Shown here piece after piece: positions 17,781-25,736 of a stretch of 44,074 nt of DNA. Location: NCBI GenBank assembly GCA_930990665.1, contig CAKNQN010000013.1:1-44074 (forward strand), read 5' to 3'. The translations under genes were made by a program, and so were the position numbers. Under the pieces are notes generated by a model. The model saw only the letters and a list, made by a program, of their open reading frames with translations. It was not told the DNA's origin and did not search any database. Source of the DNA: an uncultured Clostridia bacterium. Its GTDB lineage: Bacteria > Bacillota > Clostridia > Christensenellales > Borkfalkiaceae. Position 1 is the first letter of the stretch, and each line of letters begins with the position of its first letter.

Positions 17781-18398
17781 ATGGGCGCGGTAAAGCTGAC
17801 AAAGAACGATTTGAAAAAGCAGAAAGACCAGCTTCGGCAGTTTGAGCGGTATCTTCCGACGCTGCAGCTGAAAAAACAGCAGCTTCAGATGGTGATCATG
17901 CACGCGCTGAGCGAGCTGGACAGCACGGAAAAAGAGCTGTCGGCGATGGTGGAAGGGCTGGATGACTGGGTGGCGGTCTTTGCGGAGAACACGCGATTTG
18001 CAAAGGAGAAGAAGATCGAAAGGCTGGTCGTGCCGGACAAGATCGTGTGCGTGCGGGAAAACATAGCGGGCGTCTCCGTCCCTGTTTTCCGTGAACTGAC
18101 CTTCCGCCCGATCGAGTACGACGTGGAAGACTATCCGCTCTGGGTGGATGAGGCGGTGGTGCGCCTGCGGGAGATCGCCCGCTGCAGCGCGCTCGCGGAG
18201 ACGCTGAAACGAAAGCTCGGGCTTCTGAACAGGGAGCTGAGCACCACGTCGCAGCGCGTGAATCTGTTTGAAAAGGTCAGGATCCCCGCGACGAAGGAAA
18301 ATATCCGCAGGATCGAGATCTATCTCGGAGACCAGCAGACGAGCGCGGTCGTGCGCGGAAAGATCGCAAAGAAAAAGAGGCAGGGCGCAAACGTATGA
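17781..18398 (+). CDS. ntpD: V-type ATP synthase subunit D
   Basis: A 205-residue central-shaft subunit: an N-terminal helix MGAVKLTKNDLKKQKDQL and a C-terminal helix with RVNLFEKVRIPATKENIRRI form the rotor coiled coil, with a globular part between. It ends in a basic tail. Its stop overlaps the start of subunit I (ATGA at 18395-18398). Confidence 0.95.
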   Translation: MGAVKLTKNDLKKQKDQLRQFERYLPTLQLKKQQLQMVIMHALSELDSTEKELSAMVEGLDDWVAVFAENTRFAKEKKIERLVVPDKIVCVRENIAGVSVPVFRELTFRPIEYDVEDYPLWVDEAVVRLREIARCSALAETLKRKLGLLNRELSTTSQRVNLFEKVRIPATKENIRRIEIYLGDQQTSAVVRGKIAKKKRQGANV

Positions 18399-20230
18399 TC
18401 GAGAGAATGAAGGCCGTCTGCATAGCGGCCGCGGATTCGCATAAAGACGAACTGCTCGTTTCCCTCCGCGATTTAGGCGCAGTGCATCTGGCGCGGAAGC
18501 AGGCGGCGGATCCTCTGCTTGCCGAGCGGTTTTCCGAGCTTTCGCACACGATGCGGGAGCTGAAAGACTACGAGGAGCGGGGCGGGCAGAAAAAGGAGAT
18601 CCTCCCGGATGCGGAATTTGAGGCGCTGCATCTGAAAACTGCGGCCGCGCTGCGGAAGAAGGCGGAATGCGCGGGGCGCCTGAGCGATCTTCTTCTGGAA
18701 GCGGAGCGGATCAGACCTTGGGGCGAATTTGATCCGCGCGAGATCGGCGAACTTCCGCCGCAGGCGGAATTGCACTTATACCAGTTGGATAAGAAAGAGT
18801 ATCGGGCTCTTTGCCGGGAGGAGGGGGTGCGGTTCATCCGCCTCCGTCCCGTCGGCTCGATGGAAGCGGTCGCGGTGATCGGAAGTCCGCCCGTCCTGCG
18901 CGCGGCCGAGTTCCGGCTGCCGGAAAAGGGCCTCGTGCAACTGTCGGAAGAAATGCGGCAATGCAGGGAGGAGATCGCGGGGTGCGAGAGTACGCTTCGG
19001 GAATCTGCCCGCTGCATGAACAGCTACGCTGCGCAGCTGTTAAAGGCGCAGAACGCCGCGGCTTATTCTGCGGCAGATGCGTCGCTCGGCCGAGGGGCCT
19101 CTCTCGTGTGGATCACCGGATATATTCCAGAATCGGATCGGGAGCGGTTCATAAAGGCGGCAGGGGAACACGGCTGGGCGTATCTTCTTACCGATGTTCC
19201 CGAGACGGACGACGGCGTTCCGACCAAGATACGGTACAACAAAGTGACTTCGCTCATCCGTCCCGTTTTCGACGTGCTGGGCACGGTGCCGGGATACAGG
19301 GAATACGACATTTCTTTCTGGTTCCTCGCATTTTTTGCCCTGTTTTTTGCGATGATCATCGGCGATGCGGGGTATGGCGCGCTGTTTTTGGTCGCCGCCG
19401 CGATCGTGCATATCCGCACGAAAAAGCTGACAAACGCGCTCTTGCTGCTGTATCTTCTGTCGGCGGCGACGATCGTCTGGGGCGCGCTCACGGGCACCTG
19501 GTTCGGATTGGAAGGGGCAATGCGCATCCCCTTTTTCAGAGCGCTGGTCCTGCCCGCCTTTGCGAATTATCCCGAATACTTCGACGTCACGGCCACAGCC
19601 GCGCAGAACAACGTCATGAAGTTCTGTTTCAGCATCGGGGCAATCCAGCTGGCTCTGGCGTGCGTCATGAACATCCGTCGGAAGCTCTGCGGCCGCGATC
19701 TGAGTTGGCTGGCAGACCTGGGCTGGCTGATCGCGATCTGCGCGCTGTATCTGTTGGTGCTCTATCTCGTCGTCGGCGAAAGTATCCCTTTGGCGGCGTC
19801 TGCCGCGGCGATCGGGGCGGGATTTCTGCTTGTCGTCCTGTTCGGCGGAATGGCGCGCGGAAAGCCGTTCGGTCAGGGCCTGAAGGCGGGGCTTGGAAAT
19901 ACCTTTACCGTCTTTCTGAATACCATTTCCGCCTTCGGCAACGTGATGAGCTATATCCGCCTCTTCGCGGTGGGCATGGCATCGCTGGCGATCGCGCAGA
20001 GCTTCAACGATATGGCGGCGGGATTTTCCGGCGCGCTTGTCGTCGTGGGGATCCTGATCATGATCATCGGGCATGCCCTGAACATCGTCATGGGATTCCT
20101 GTCCGTTGTCGTGCACGGCGTCCGTCTGAATCTCCTGGAATTTTCCGGCCAGCTCGGCATGGAATGGGCGGGGATTCCGTATGAACCCTTCCGTGAATTA
20201 AAAAACGAAAAAAAACAACTGAAGTTATAG
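18395..20230 (+). CDS. ntpI: V-type ATP synthase subunit I (membrane stator)
   Basis: A 611-residue stator. The cytoplasmic N-terminal half (to about residue 300) contains helical stalk-binding regions. The C-terminal half has about seven or eight membrane helices, beginning near FWFLAFFALFFAMIIGDAGYG, with NTISAFGNVMSYIRLFAVG carrying the Arg that faces the rotor ring. Length is near the bacterial norm. It lies 8 bp upstream of subunit K, whose AGGAGG follows the stop codon. Confidence 0.95.
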   Translation: MIERMKAVCIAAADSHKDELLVSLRDLGAVHLARKQAADPLLAERFSELSHTMRELKDYEERGGQKKEILPDAEFEALHLKTAAALRKKAECAGRLSDLLLEAERIRPWGEFDPREIGELPPQAELHLYQLDKKEYRALCREEGVRFIRLRPVGSMEAVAVIGSPPVLRAAEFRLPEKGLVQLSEEMRQCREEIAGCESTLRESARCMNSYAAQLLKAQNAAAYSAADASLGRGASLVWITGYIPESDRERFIKAAGEHGWAYLLTDVPETDDGVPTKIRYNKVTSLIRPVFDVLGTVPGYREYDISFWFLAFFALFFAMIIGDAGYGALFLVAAAIVHIRTKKLTNALLLLYLLSAATIVWGALTGTWFGLEGAMRIPFFRALVLPAFANYPEYFDVTATAAQNNVMKFCFSIGAIQLALACVMNIRRKLCGRDLSWLADLGWLIAICALYLLVLYLVVGESIPLAASAAAIGAGFLLVVLFGGMARGKPFGQGLKAGLGNTFTVFLNTISAFGNVMSYIRLFAVGMASLAIAQSFNDMAAGFSGALVVVGILIMIIGHALNIVMGFLSVVVHGVRLNLLEFSGQLGMEWAGIPYEPFRELKNEKKQLKL

Positions 20231-20238
20231 GAGGAATT

Positions 20239-20676
20239 ATGGAACTACAGTTTATCGGCATGGCGTGTGCTCTGGGCCTTGCGGCCATCGGCTCGGCGTT
20301 CGGCGCGGGGTATGCGGCCATGGCATCGGTCGGTGCATGGAAAAAATGTTACGCGAGCGGAAAACCCGCGCCGTTCATGATGGTTGCCTTTTCCGGTGCG
20401 CCGCTGACGCAGACCATCTACGGCTTTCTTTTGATGAATTTCATCCGCAGCGCATACGGCTCGGGAGCCGCCTCACCGACGCTGTGTATGTTCGTGGGCA
20501 TCTTTGCAGGGCTCGCGATCGGGCTTTCGGCGCTGTTCCAGGGCAAAGTGGCCGCCGCCGCGGCCGATGCGCTCGGCGAAACGGGCAAGGGCACGGCCAA
20601 CTATTTCATCGTCATCGGTATCGTGGAGACGGTCGCCCTGTTCACCCTGGTCTTCGGTCTGCTGCTGTTGCAGTAA
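20239..20676 (+). CDS. ntpK: V-type ATP synthase subunit K (rotor proteolipid)
   Basis: A 145-residue four-helix proteolipid, a double hairpin as in sodium-pumping V-ATPases. T57 and Q58 (APLTQ), Q101 (FQGK) and E130 (IVETVAL) correspond to the sodium-binding T64, Q65, Q110 and E139 of Enterococcus hirae NtpK. The ring may therefore use sodium rather than protons; this is inferred from ligand conservation only. It ends the operon, and its last 14 codons plus stop recur three more times downstream. Confidence 0.95.
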   Translation: MELQFIGMACALGLAAIGSAFGAGYAAMASVGAWKKCYASGKPAPFMMVAFSGAPLTQTIYGFLLMNFIRSAYGSGAASPTLCMFVGIFAGLAIGLSALFQGKVAAAAADALGETGKGTANYFIVIGIVETVALFTLVFGLLLLQ

Positions 20677-20880
20677 ACAAGGCTCCGTGTTTTGCGCTCG
20701 CCCTGTTGCCCCAGGCATTCGGCCTGCTGCTGTTGCAGTAAACAAGGCTCCGCGTTTGTCGCCCGCCCTGTTGACCCCGGCCTTCGGGCTCCCGCAGTTG
20801 CAGTCAACAAGGCTCCGCGTTTGGCGGTCGTCCTGTTGCCCCTGATCTTCGGATGCACGCTGTTACAGTGAGCGCGGAAT
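20634..20880 (+). repeat. 65-bp tandem repeat, four copies of the subunit K gene end
   Basis: Copies begin at 20634, 20699, 20764 and 20829 (exact 65-bp period). Copy 1 is the real gene end ALFTLVFGLLLLQ-stop. Copies 2-4 still encode ALLPQAFGLLLLQ-stop, ALLTPAFGLPQLQS and VLLPLIFGCTLLQ-stop, each in its own frame. Copies 1-3 share a linker close to ACAAGGCTCCGCGTTTG. Because 65 is not a multiple of three, the copies are in different frames. Confidence 0.93.
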
Positions 20881-20930
20881 TTTCCGCGGTATAGTTTTCC
20901 CTCCCGTGATCGGGCGGGGCAGATTTTTCA

Positions 20931-20956
20931 AAAACCCGGCATATGCCGGGTTTTTT
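20931..20956 (+). terminator. V-ATPase operon terminator
   Basis: A palindrome AAAACCCGGCATATGCCGGG followed by T6. A second GC-rich palindrome (13-bp arms, 20966-20992, GCGGAGCGGCAAA) follows without a clear T-run. In the gap 20677-21311 there are otherwise the tail repeats, these hairpins and the AraC promoter region. Confidence 0.9.
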
Positions 20957-21132
20957 CATGCGGATGCGGAGCGGCAAAATTTGCCGCTCCGCGTGACTTT
21001 TCAGCAATACACATGGGGTATCGGGGAGCTTGGAGATCAGAAAAAGGTGTGAGAAAAAAAGCGTTTTCAGATCTGAAAAAAAAGGGTGAGGAGCAAAGCG
21101 TTTTGGATTCCGGGAGGAGAAGGCGGGCATGG

Positions 21133-21186
21133 ATTTTGACAAATTTTTGTCAAAATATTGCCTGCAGCATGTCTTTATGTTATAAT
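21133..21186 (+). promoter_or_regulatory. Promoter and palindrome upstream of the cupin-AraC gene
   Basis: A perfect palindrome ATTTTGACAAA (21133-21143) / TTTGTCAAAAT (21146-21156) sits just upstream of TTGCCT (21158-21163), 17 bp, TATAAT (21181-21186). The half-site ATTTTGACAA recurs at 22104-22113 before the operon that follows. Confidence 0.75.
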
Positions 21187-21252
21187 AAAACAAACGGATG
21201 GCAAGCGCGGCGGCGTTTGAAAGAGCGCTGCGCTGAAATCGGCGATACGTCG

Positions 21253-21315
21253 ATGAAAAACCGAAACAAAAAGCGAAAAAAGGAGCGGGCGTTGCCCGGT
21301 GGTGGGCGGTCATGA
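21253..21315 (+). CDS. Possible 20-residue leader peptide
   Basis: A short frame starting MKNRNKKRKKERALPGG, very rich in Lys/Arg, whose stop overlaps the start of the AraC gene (ATGA at 21312-21315). The AraC gene itself has only a weak GGTGGGCGG site, so translation of this peptide could couple to it. No good Shine-Dalgarno site is seen for the peptide; it may be chance. Confidence 0.22.
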   Translation: MKNRNKKRKKERALPGGGRS

Positions 21316-22103
21316 AAAACGGCGTTTATGAGCCGGCGGCCGATTCGGTCGGCTACATATTCTTTGATAAGACCGAAGATAATTTTACATCGGCGCACTT
21401 TCACAACAGCTGCGAGGTCGTAGTGGTGGAGAAAGGGCAGCTTTCCGTGCGCGGCAACGGCGAAGAGCACGTTCTCTCGCGCGGGGATGTGTTTTTTGCC
21501 GAGCGCTACGTCACACATCTATATAAGAGTGTAGGACATTCGTCGGCGTATGTTTGGGTACTTTCCGATTTTTATATGAGCGGTTTGCGCGCGCTGTACG
21601 AGGGCAGTTTTCCCATGTTCATGTTTGCGGGAGAGGACGGGAACGAGCCGCTTGTATCCTTTTTGCAGCGGCTGTGCGGCGACTGGGATAAGCGCAACGC
21701 GCTCATGCGCCGCTCGGCGGCGGAATGGATGCTCGGGTTTCTTGCCGGGCGGTATCCGCCCGTCTGTCAGAACAAAGGAGAGGGGATGCTCATTGCGGAG
21801 GTGCTGCGCTACATCGATGAAAATTACGGCGAAAACCTCAGCGTCGCTTCCGTGGCAAAGAAATTCGGGTATTCGCCCAATTATTTTTCCTGTCTCTTTC
21901 ATCGCTACACCGATGTGAATTTCCGCCGATACCTCAACCGCATCCGCATCCAGAAGACGGAAAAGCTGCTGGAAAAGGGGGATATCGGCGTGATCGCGGC
22001 GGCGCAGCAGTGCGGCTTTGTCAGCATGAATACCTATTACCGCGCCTTGGCGGAGCAGGAGAAGGTCCCTGCGGATACCTCTGTGCGTCGACTTGAATCG
22101 TAG
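21312..22103 (+). CDS. Cupin-domain AraC-family regulator
   Basis: A 263-residue regulator. An N-terminal cupin (AHFHNSCEVVVVEKGQL with metal- or sugar-facing His, SRGDVFFAE) is followed by a C-terminal AraC helix-turn-helix pair from about residue 165 (ENLSVASVAKKFGYSPNYF, then FRRYLNRIRIQKTEKLL). It is upstream of a sugar isomerase and oxidoreductase pair that shares its promoter palindrome half-site, so it probably controls them. Confidence 0.92.
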   Translation: MKNGVYEPAADSVGYIFFDKTEDNFTSAHFHNSCEVVVVEKGQLSVRGNGEEHVLSRGDVFFAERYVTHLYKSVGHSSAYVWVLSDFYMSGLRALYEGSFPMFMFAGEDGNEPLVSFLQRLCGDWDKRNALMRRSAAEWMLGFLAGRYPPVCQNKGEGMLIAEVLRYIDENYGENLSVASVAKKFGYSPNYFSCLFHRYTDVNFRRYLNRIRIQKTEKLLEKGDIGVIAAAQQCGFVSMNTYYRALAEQEKVPADTSVRRLES

Positions 22104-22162
22104 ATTTTGACAAGAATTGAATAAGTGGCGGGATTGCATTTTTTTTCTTTTTCTCTTATAAT
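22104..22162 (+). promoter_or_regulatory. Promoter of the isomerase-oxidoreductase operon
   Basis: TTGCAT (22134-22139), 17 bp, TATAAT (22157-22162). The half-site ATTTTGACAA at 22104-22113 matches the palindrome before the AraC gene and is a candidate activator site upstream of -35. Confidence 0.75.
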
Positions 22163-22207
22163 GGAAAGAAAGTAAACGCGCCGGTTTCGGCCGGCGGGGA
22201 GGGAATC

Positions 22208-23041
22208 ATGAAGATCGGAGTGATCATCGAATCGTTTCGCAAGCCATTTGCGGAAGCGGTAAAAGCGGCGGCCGGGATCGGGGCGGACGGCGTACAGATG
22301 TATGCCAACACCCAGACGGTGCACGCCGGCATGCGGCCTGCCGAGATCCGTCAGGTCCGGGAGATTCTGACGGATGCAGGACTGGAAGTTTCCGCGCTGT
22401 GCGGCGATTTCGGGTGCGACATGTATTATACCAAGGACCGTGCCGCCATCGATACCGAAAAGCGCATCATGGAAATAGCCAAGGAGCTGGGTACGGATAT
22501 CGTCACCACGCACATCGGCGTCGTTCCGGAAGATGCCGCCACGCCGCAGTACGAGAGCATGCAGACAGTCTGCCGCGAACTGGCGGAGTTTGCCGACTCG
22601 GTCAAGGGACATTTTGCCGTGGAAACGGGCCCGGAAAAGGCAGCCAGGCTGAAATCTTTTCTCGACTCGCTCGACAGCCGCGGGGTCGCGGTCAACTTTG
22701 ACCCTGCCAACCTCGTGATGTGTGCGGGAGATGATCCCGCTTCCGCCGTGCGCACGCTCAAAGATTACGTTGTGCACACCCATGCCAAAGACGGCGTCAT
22801 GCTCCGACAGACGGATACGCGCCGCCTGTACACCCCGCAGTTTTTCGGACTGGAACCGGACAAGTGGGAGGAGTGCATCAAGGAAGTTCCGCTCGGCGAG
22901 GGCGGCGTGAACTGGCCGGAATACTTCAAGGCTCTGCGCGAGATCGGCTACGACGGATACCTCACCATCGAGCGTGAAGTGGGGGAAGACCCTGCCAAGG
23001 ACATCGCGCTGGCGGCGGATTTTCTGCGCAAATTTCTGTGA
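22208..23041 (+). CDS. Sugar phosphate isomerase/epimerase (xylose-isomerase-like TIM barrel)
   Basis: A 277-residue TIM-barrel protein of the AP-endonuclease-2/IolE-like family. Metal-site positions are visible as ETGPEK (Glu on strand 5), NFDPANL, VHTHAKDG and the final TIERE. It acts on a sugar, inosose or a 3-keto-sugar and is typically paired with a Gfo/Idh/MocA dehydrogenase, as here. GGGGAGGG precedes the ATG. Confidence 0.9.
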   Translation: MKIGVIIESFRKPFAEAVKAAAGIGADGVQMYANTQTVHAGMRPAEIRQVREILTDAGLEVSALCGDFGCDMYYTKDRAAIDTEKRIMEIAKELGTDIVTTHIGVVPEDAATPQYESMQTVCRELAEFADSVKGHFAVETGPEKAARLKSFLDSLDSRGVAVNFDPANLVMCAGDDPASAVRTLKDYVVHTHAKDGVMLRQTDTRRLYTPQFFGLEPDKWEECIKEVPLGEGGVNWPEYFKALREIGYDGYLTIEREVGEDPAKDIALAADFLRKFL

Positions 23042-23149
23042 AAAAAGCGCCGGGCCCGCTCTGCGGCAAGTTATGCCTGCGGCGGGACCCTGGCATAAAA
23101 AATGGATGAACGTATCTGAAAAATACGTACCTTTACGGAGGGAAACAAA

Positions 23150-24208
23150 ATGAAAAAACTGAAAGTCGGCGTGATCGGCGTGGGAAATATTTCATCCACG
23201 CACATCGAGGGATATCTGCAAAATCCTGCCTGCGAACTTTATGCGTTCTGCGATATCAATCCCGCAACGCTGAAAGAAAAGGGCGAAAAATACGGCGTTA
23301 CGCGGCTGTATGAAAGCTGTGATCGGATGCTGGCGGAGCTTCCCGAACTGGACGCGGTGAGCGTATGCACATGGAACAACGCGCATGCGCCCTGCACCAT
23401 TGCAGCGCTCAACGCGGGCAAGCACGTCTTCTGCGAAAAACCGATGGCGATGAACGCAACCGAGGCGGAAAAGATGCGCGCGGCGGCGGAAAAGGCGGGC
23501 AAAGTTCTCGGCGTCGGATTTGTGCGCCGTTTCGGCAACGATGCGGATCTGGCGCGGGCGCTGGTCGAAGACGGAAAGATGGGGGAGATCTATTACGCAA
23601 AGGCCAACTATATCCGCCGCCATGGCAATCCGGGCGGTTGGTTTTCGGATAAGAGCCGTTCGGGCGGCGGCCCGCTGATCGATCTCGGCGTACACGTGAT
23701 CGATCTCGTCCGCTACATAGCCGGCAATCCCAAACCCGTTTCCGTCTACGGCGCCACTTTCCGCAAGCTGGACCGCAGTATGATAAAGGATACGCGCGGC
23801 TATGTCGTGACCGGCTCGGATATCCGCAAAGACGTCTGCGACGTGGAGGACCTCGCCGCGGCGATGATCCGCTTTGAAAACGGCTGCGTGCTCACGGTGG
23901 AAACGAGTTACAGCCTGAACACCGACCGCGATACCGGCCGCGTGGAGATCTTCGGGACGAAGGGCGGCATCATCATCGACCCCGATCTTTCCTTCCATTC
24001 GGTCCTTGAAGATCGCATGACGGACGTCACTTTCCCCTCTTCCACCGCTTTCAACGGCACGGAATACGCCAAAGAGATCGACAACTTTGTTTCGGCGATC
24101 CTGCACGGCACCCCTCTGCGGGCGCCCGCGGAGGACGGCATCCAGCTCATGCGCATCCTCGATGCCGTTTACGAATCCGCAAGGACGCAGAGCGAAGTCA
24201 AACTTTGA
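23150..24208 (+). CDS. Gfo/Idh/MocA-family oxidoreductase
   Basis: A 352-residue NAD(P)-dependent dehydrogenase. The Rossmann motif GVGNIS is near residues 10-15, the EKPMAMN motif is near residue 100 (catalytic Lys), and GGGPLIDLGVHVIDLVRY carries the catalytic Asp/His. It probably oxidises or reduces a sugar or inositol derivative produced or used by the upstream TIM-barrel enzyme. GGAGGG precedes the ATG. The 108-bp gap before it contains GC-rich complementary segments but no clear terminator. Confidence 0.93.
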   Translation: MKKLKVGVIGVGNISSTHIEGYLQNPACELYAFCDINPATLKEKGEKYGVTRLYESCDRMLAELPELDAVSVCTWNNAHAPCTIAALNAGKHVFCEKPMAMNATEAEKMRAAAEKAGKVLGVGFVRRFGNDADLARALVEDGKMGEIYYAKANYIRRHGNPGGWFSDKSRSGGGPLIDLGVHVIDLVRYIAGNPKPVSVYGATFRKLDRSMIKDTRGYVVTGSDIRKDVCDVEDLAAAMIRFENGCVLTVETSYSLNTDRDTGRVEIFGTKGGIIIDPDLSFHSVLEDRMTDVTFPSSTAFNGTEYAKEIDNFVSAILHGTPLRAPAEDGIQLMRILDAVYESARTQSEVKL

Positions 24209-24222
24209 TTTTTTTCATAGGC

Positions 24223-24260
24223 TGCGGGCCCGCGTTTTGAAACGCGGGCCCGCATTTTTA
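24223..24260 (+). terminator. Intrinsic terminator after the oxidoreductase
   Basis: A 15-bp or longer perfect stem (arms TGCGGGCCCGCGTTT and its complement, centre 24239-24240) followed by ATTTTT. Confidence 0.92.
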
Positions 24261-24353
24261 GATTAAACCGATTTGCTGCAATAAACAGATCTGCGTCAAT
24301 ATCGTCTGCCTTTCCGGCAAATCGTGACAGCCGCGGGCCGCAGAGTTTACCCC

Positions 24354-24512
24354 GCGGCGCACGGGCGAGCGGAAAAGGGGCAAGGATGTCGCCGCGAGCG
24401 CCGCTTGTCATAAAAGTTACCCTTGCGGCGCACGGGCGAGCGGGAAAGGGGGCAAAGATTTCGCTTCGAGCGCCGCTTGTCATAATAGTTACCCTTGCGG
24501 CGCACAGGAGGG
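24354..24512. repeat. 71/72-bp intergenic tandem repeat, two and a half copies
   Basis: The segment starting CGGCGCACGGGCGAGCGG recurs at 24355, 24426 and (partly) 24498. Each unit contains GCGGCGC and, about 40 bp later, GCGCCGC, so it can fold on itself, and ends TTGTCATAATAGTTACCCTT or a variant. It lies in the gap 24209-24632 before lgt, which otherwise holds only a terminator and the lgt promoter. I recognise no known element and see no gene end duplicated here. Confidence 0.9.
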
Positions 24513-24566
24513 GAAAAACGGATAAAAAATTTTCGCCGAAAATTGCTTTTCCTTTGCCTGCAAATG

Positions 24567-24575
24567 TGGTATAAT
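24567..24575 (+). promoter_or_regulatory. Extended -10 promoter of the lgt operon
   Basis: TGGTATAAT matches the extended -10 consensus; no good -35 box at standard spacing, which such promoters tolerate. An AT-rich imperfect palindrome (AAAATTTTCGCCGAAAATT, about 24527-24545) lies upstream. Confidence 0.7.
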
Positions 24576-24632
24576 ACAGTCATCTTATCCAATCATCGGC
24601 CGATTGTGCCGGCGGCAGGCGGAGAAAATGTC

Positions 24633-25736
24633 ATGAATGAACCCAATTATTTTATTCCCGAACGTTCTTTCCACATCTTCGGGCTGGAGATCTATTATTA
24701 TGCGGTCATGATCGTGCTGGGCATCCTCTGCGCGATCGTCGCCGTTTCCTTCCTCTTCAAGAGGCGGAACATTTCCGTCGACTGGGTGGTCGATCTGCTC
24801 TTGTGTATCCTGCCCCTCGGCATCATCGGCGCGCGCACGTTTTATGTGCTCACGGATCCGAGCACAAGCATGGCTGAATGGTTCACACATTTCCGCGACG
24901 GCGGGCTCTCCATTATCGGCGGGGTCATCGGCGGCGCGCTCGGCGTGGTGCTTTTCTGCCTGATCCACAAGATCAATTTCTTGCGCGTTGCCGACTGTCT
25001 TATGCCCGGTGTGATCCTGGCGCAGGGCATCGGCCGCTGGGGTAACTTTTTCAACCAGGAGGTGTACGGCGCCCTCGTCGAAAACCCCTCCATGCAGTGG
25101 TTTCCGCTCTCTGTGTACATCGAAAGTGCAAAGGAGTGGCACCTCGCTTTTTTCTTTTATGAAAGCCTGACGAATTTTCTTATCTTCGGCCTGCTCTTTG
25201 CGCTCATGTGGAATTTCCGCAAAAAACCGCACGGGCTTTCGACGGCCGGGTACTTTTTCGGCTACGGATTGGTTCGCTCCATCATGGAGCCCTTGCGCGA
25301 CCCGACCTTTATTCTCGGTTCTTCGGCGCCCGTATCGCAGGTGTTCGCCATCCTGATGTGCGTGGGCGGCGTATTGCTGGCGGCGGGAGTGATCGCATGG
25401 AACCGGTATAAAAACGGAAGCTTTTTCGGGGCGGCAGAAGGCAAGGAGCCGCTCGCCATTCTGCCCCGCTATTATTCGGCGGACGAGCGGAAGAAAATGG
25501 AAGAGGCAAGGCTTGCCAAAGAACGTGCCGTCGCGTCGGCGGGAGAAAAAGCGGCGGACAAGGGAGTGTCCGGAAAAGACGCGGATACGGAAAAAACGGA
25601 GGCAGGAGAAGAAAATTCGATACTGATCTGTCCTGCGTGCGGTGCGCGCATCGAAGTTTCGGAGAAAGGCGTTTCGAAATGTCCTTATTGCGGGGCGCCC
25701 GTAAAGCCGGATGAGAAAGGGGAGGAGGGCAAATAA
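24633..25736 (+). CDS. lgt: Prolipoprotein diacylglyceryl transferase with C-terminal zinc ribbon
   Basis: A 367-residue membrane enzyme that attaches diacylglycerol to the lipobox Cys of prelipoproteins. The core shows seven membrane segments and the signature QGIGRWGNFFNQEVYG (residues 131-146), preceded by GGLSIIGGVIGGALG. Normal Lgt ends near residue 280. Here a charged, coiled-coil-like linker is followed by a rubredoxin-like zinc ribbon with C333, C336, C350 and C353 (CPACGAR...CPYCGAP). The ATG at 24633 is the first one after AGGCGGAGAAA. Its stop overlaps the next start (TAATG). The function of the ribbon is unknown. Confidence 0.95.
   Translation: MNEPNYFIPERSFHIFGLEIYYYAVMIVLGILCAIVAVSFLFKRRNISVDWVVDLLLCILPLGIIGARTFYVLTDPSTSMAEWFTHFRDGGLSIIGGVIGGALGVVLFCLIHKINFLRVADCLMPGVILAQGIGRWGNFFNQEVYGALVENPSMQWFPLSVYIESAKEWHLAFFFYESLTNFLIFGLLFALMWNFRKKPHGLSTAGYFFGYGLVRSIMEPLRDPTFILGSSAPVSQVFAILMCVGGVLLAAGVIAWNRYKNGSFFGAAEGKEPLAILPRYYSADERKKMEEARLAKERAVASAGEKAADKGVSGKDADTEKTEAGEENSILICPACGARIEVSEKGVSKCPYCGAPVKPDEKGEEGK

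Noticed and set aside
21013-21315. 100-residue frame before the cupin-AraC gene
   Set aside because: It runs through a palindrome and a good promoter, has no ribosome site and no recognisable sequence; only its last 20 codons were kept as a possible leader.
24354-24512. Integron attC-like sites
   Set aside because: The repeat has complementarity but lacks the conserved RYYYAAC/GTTRRRY core sites, and no integrase gene is present.
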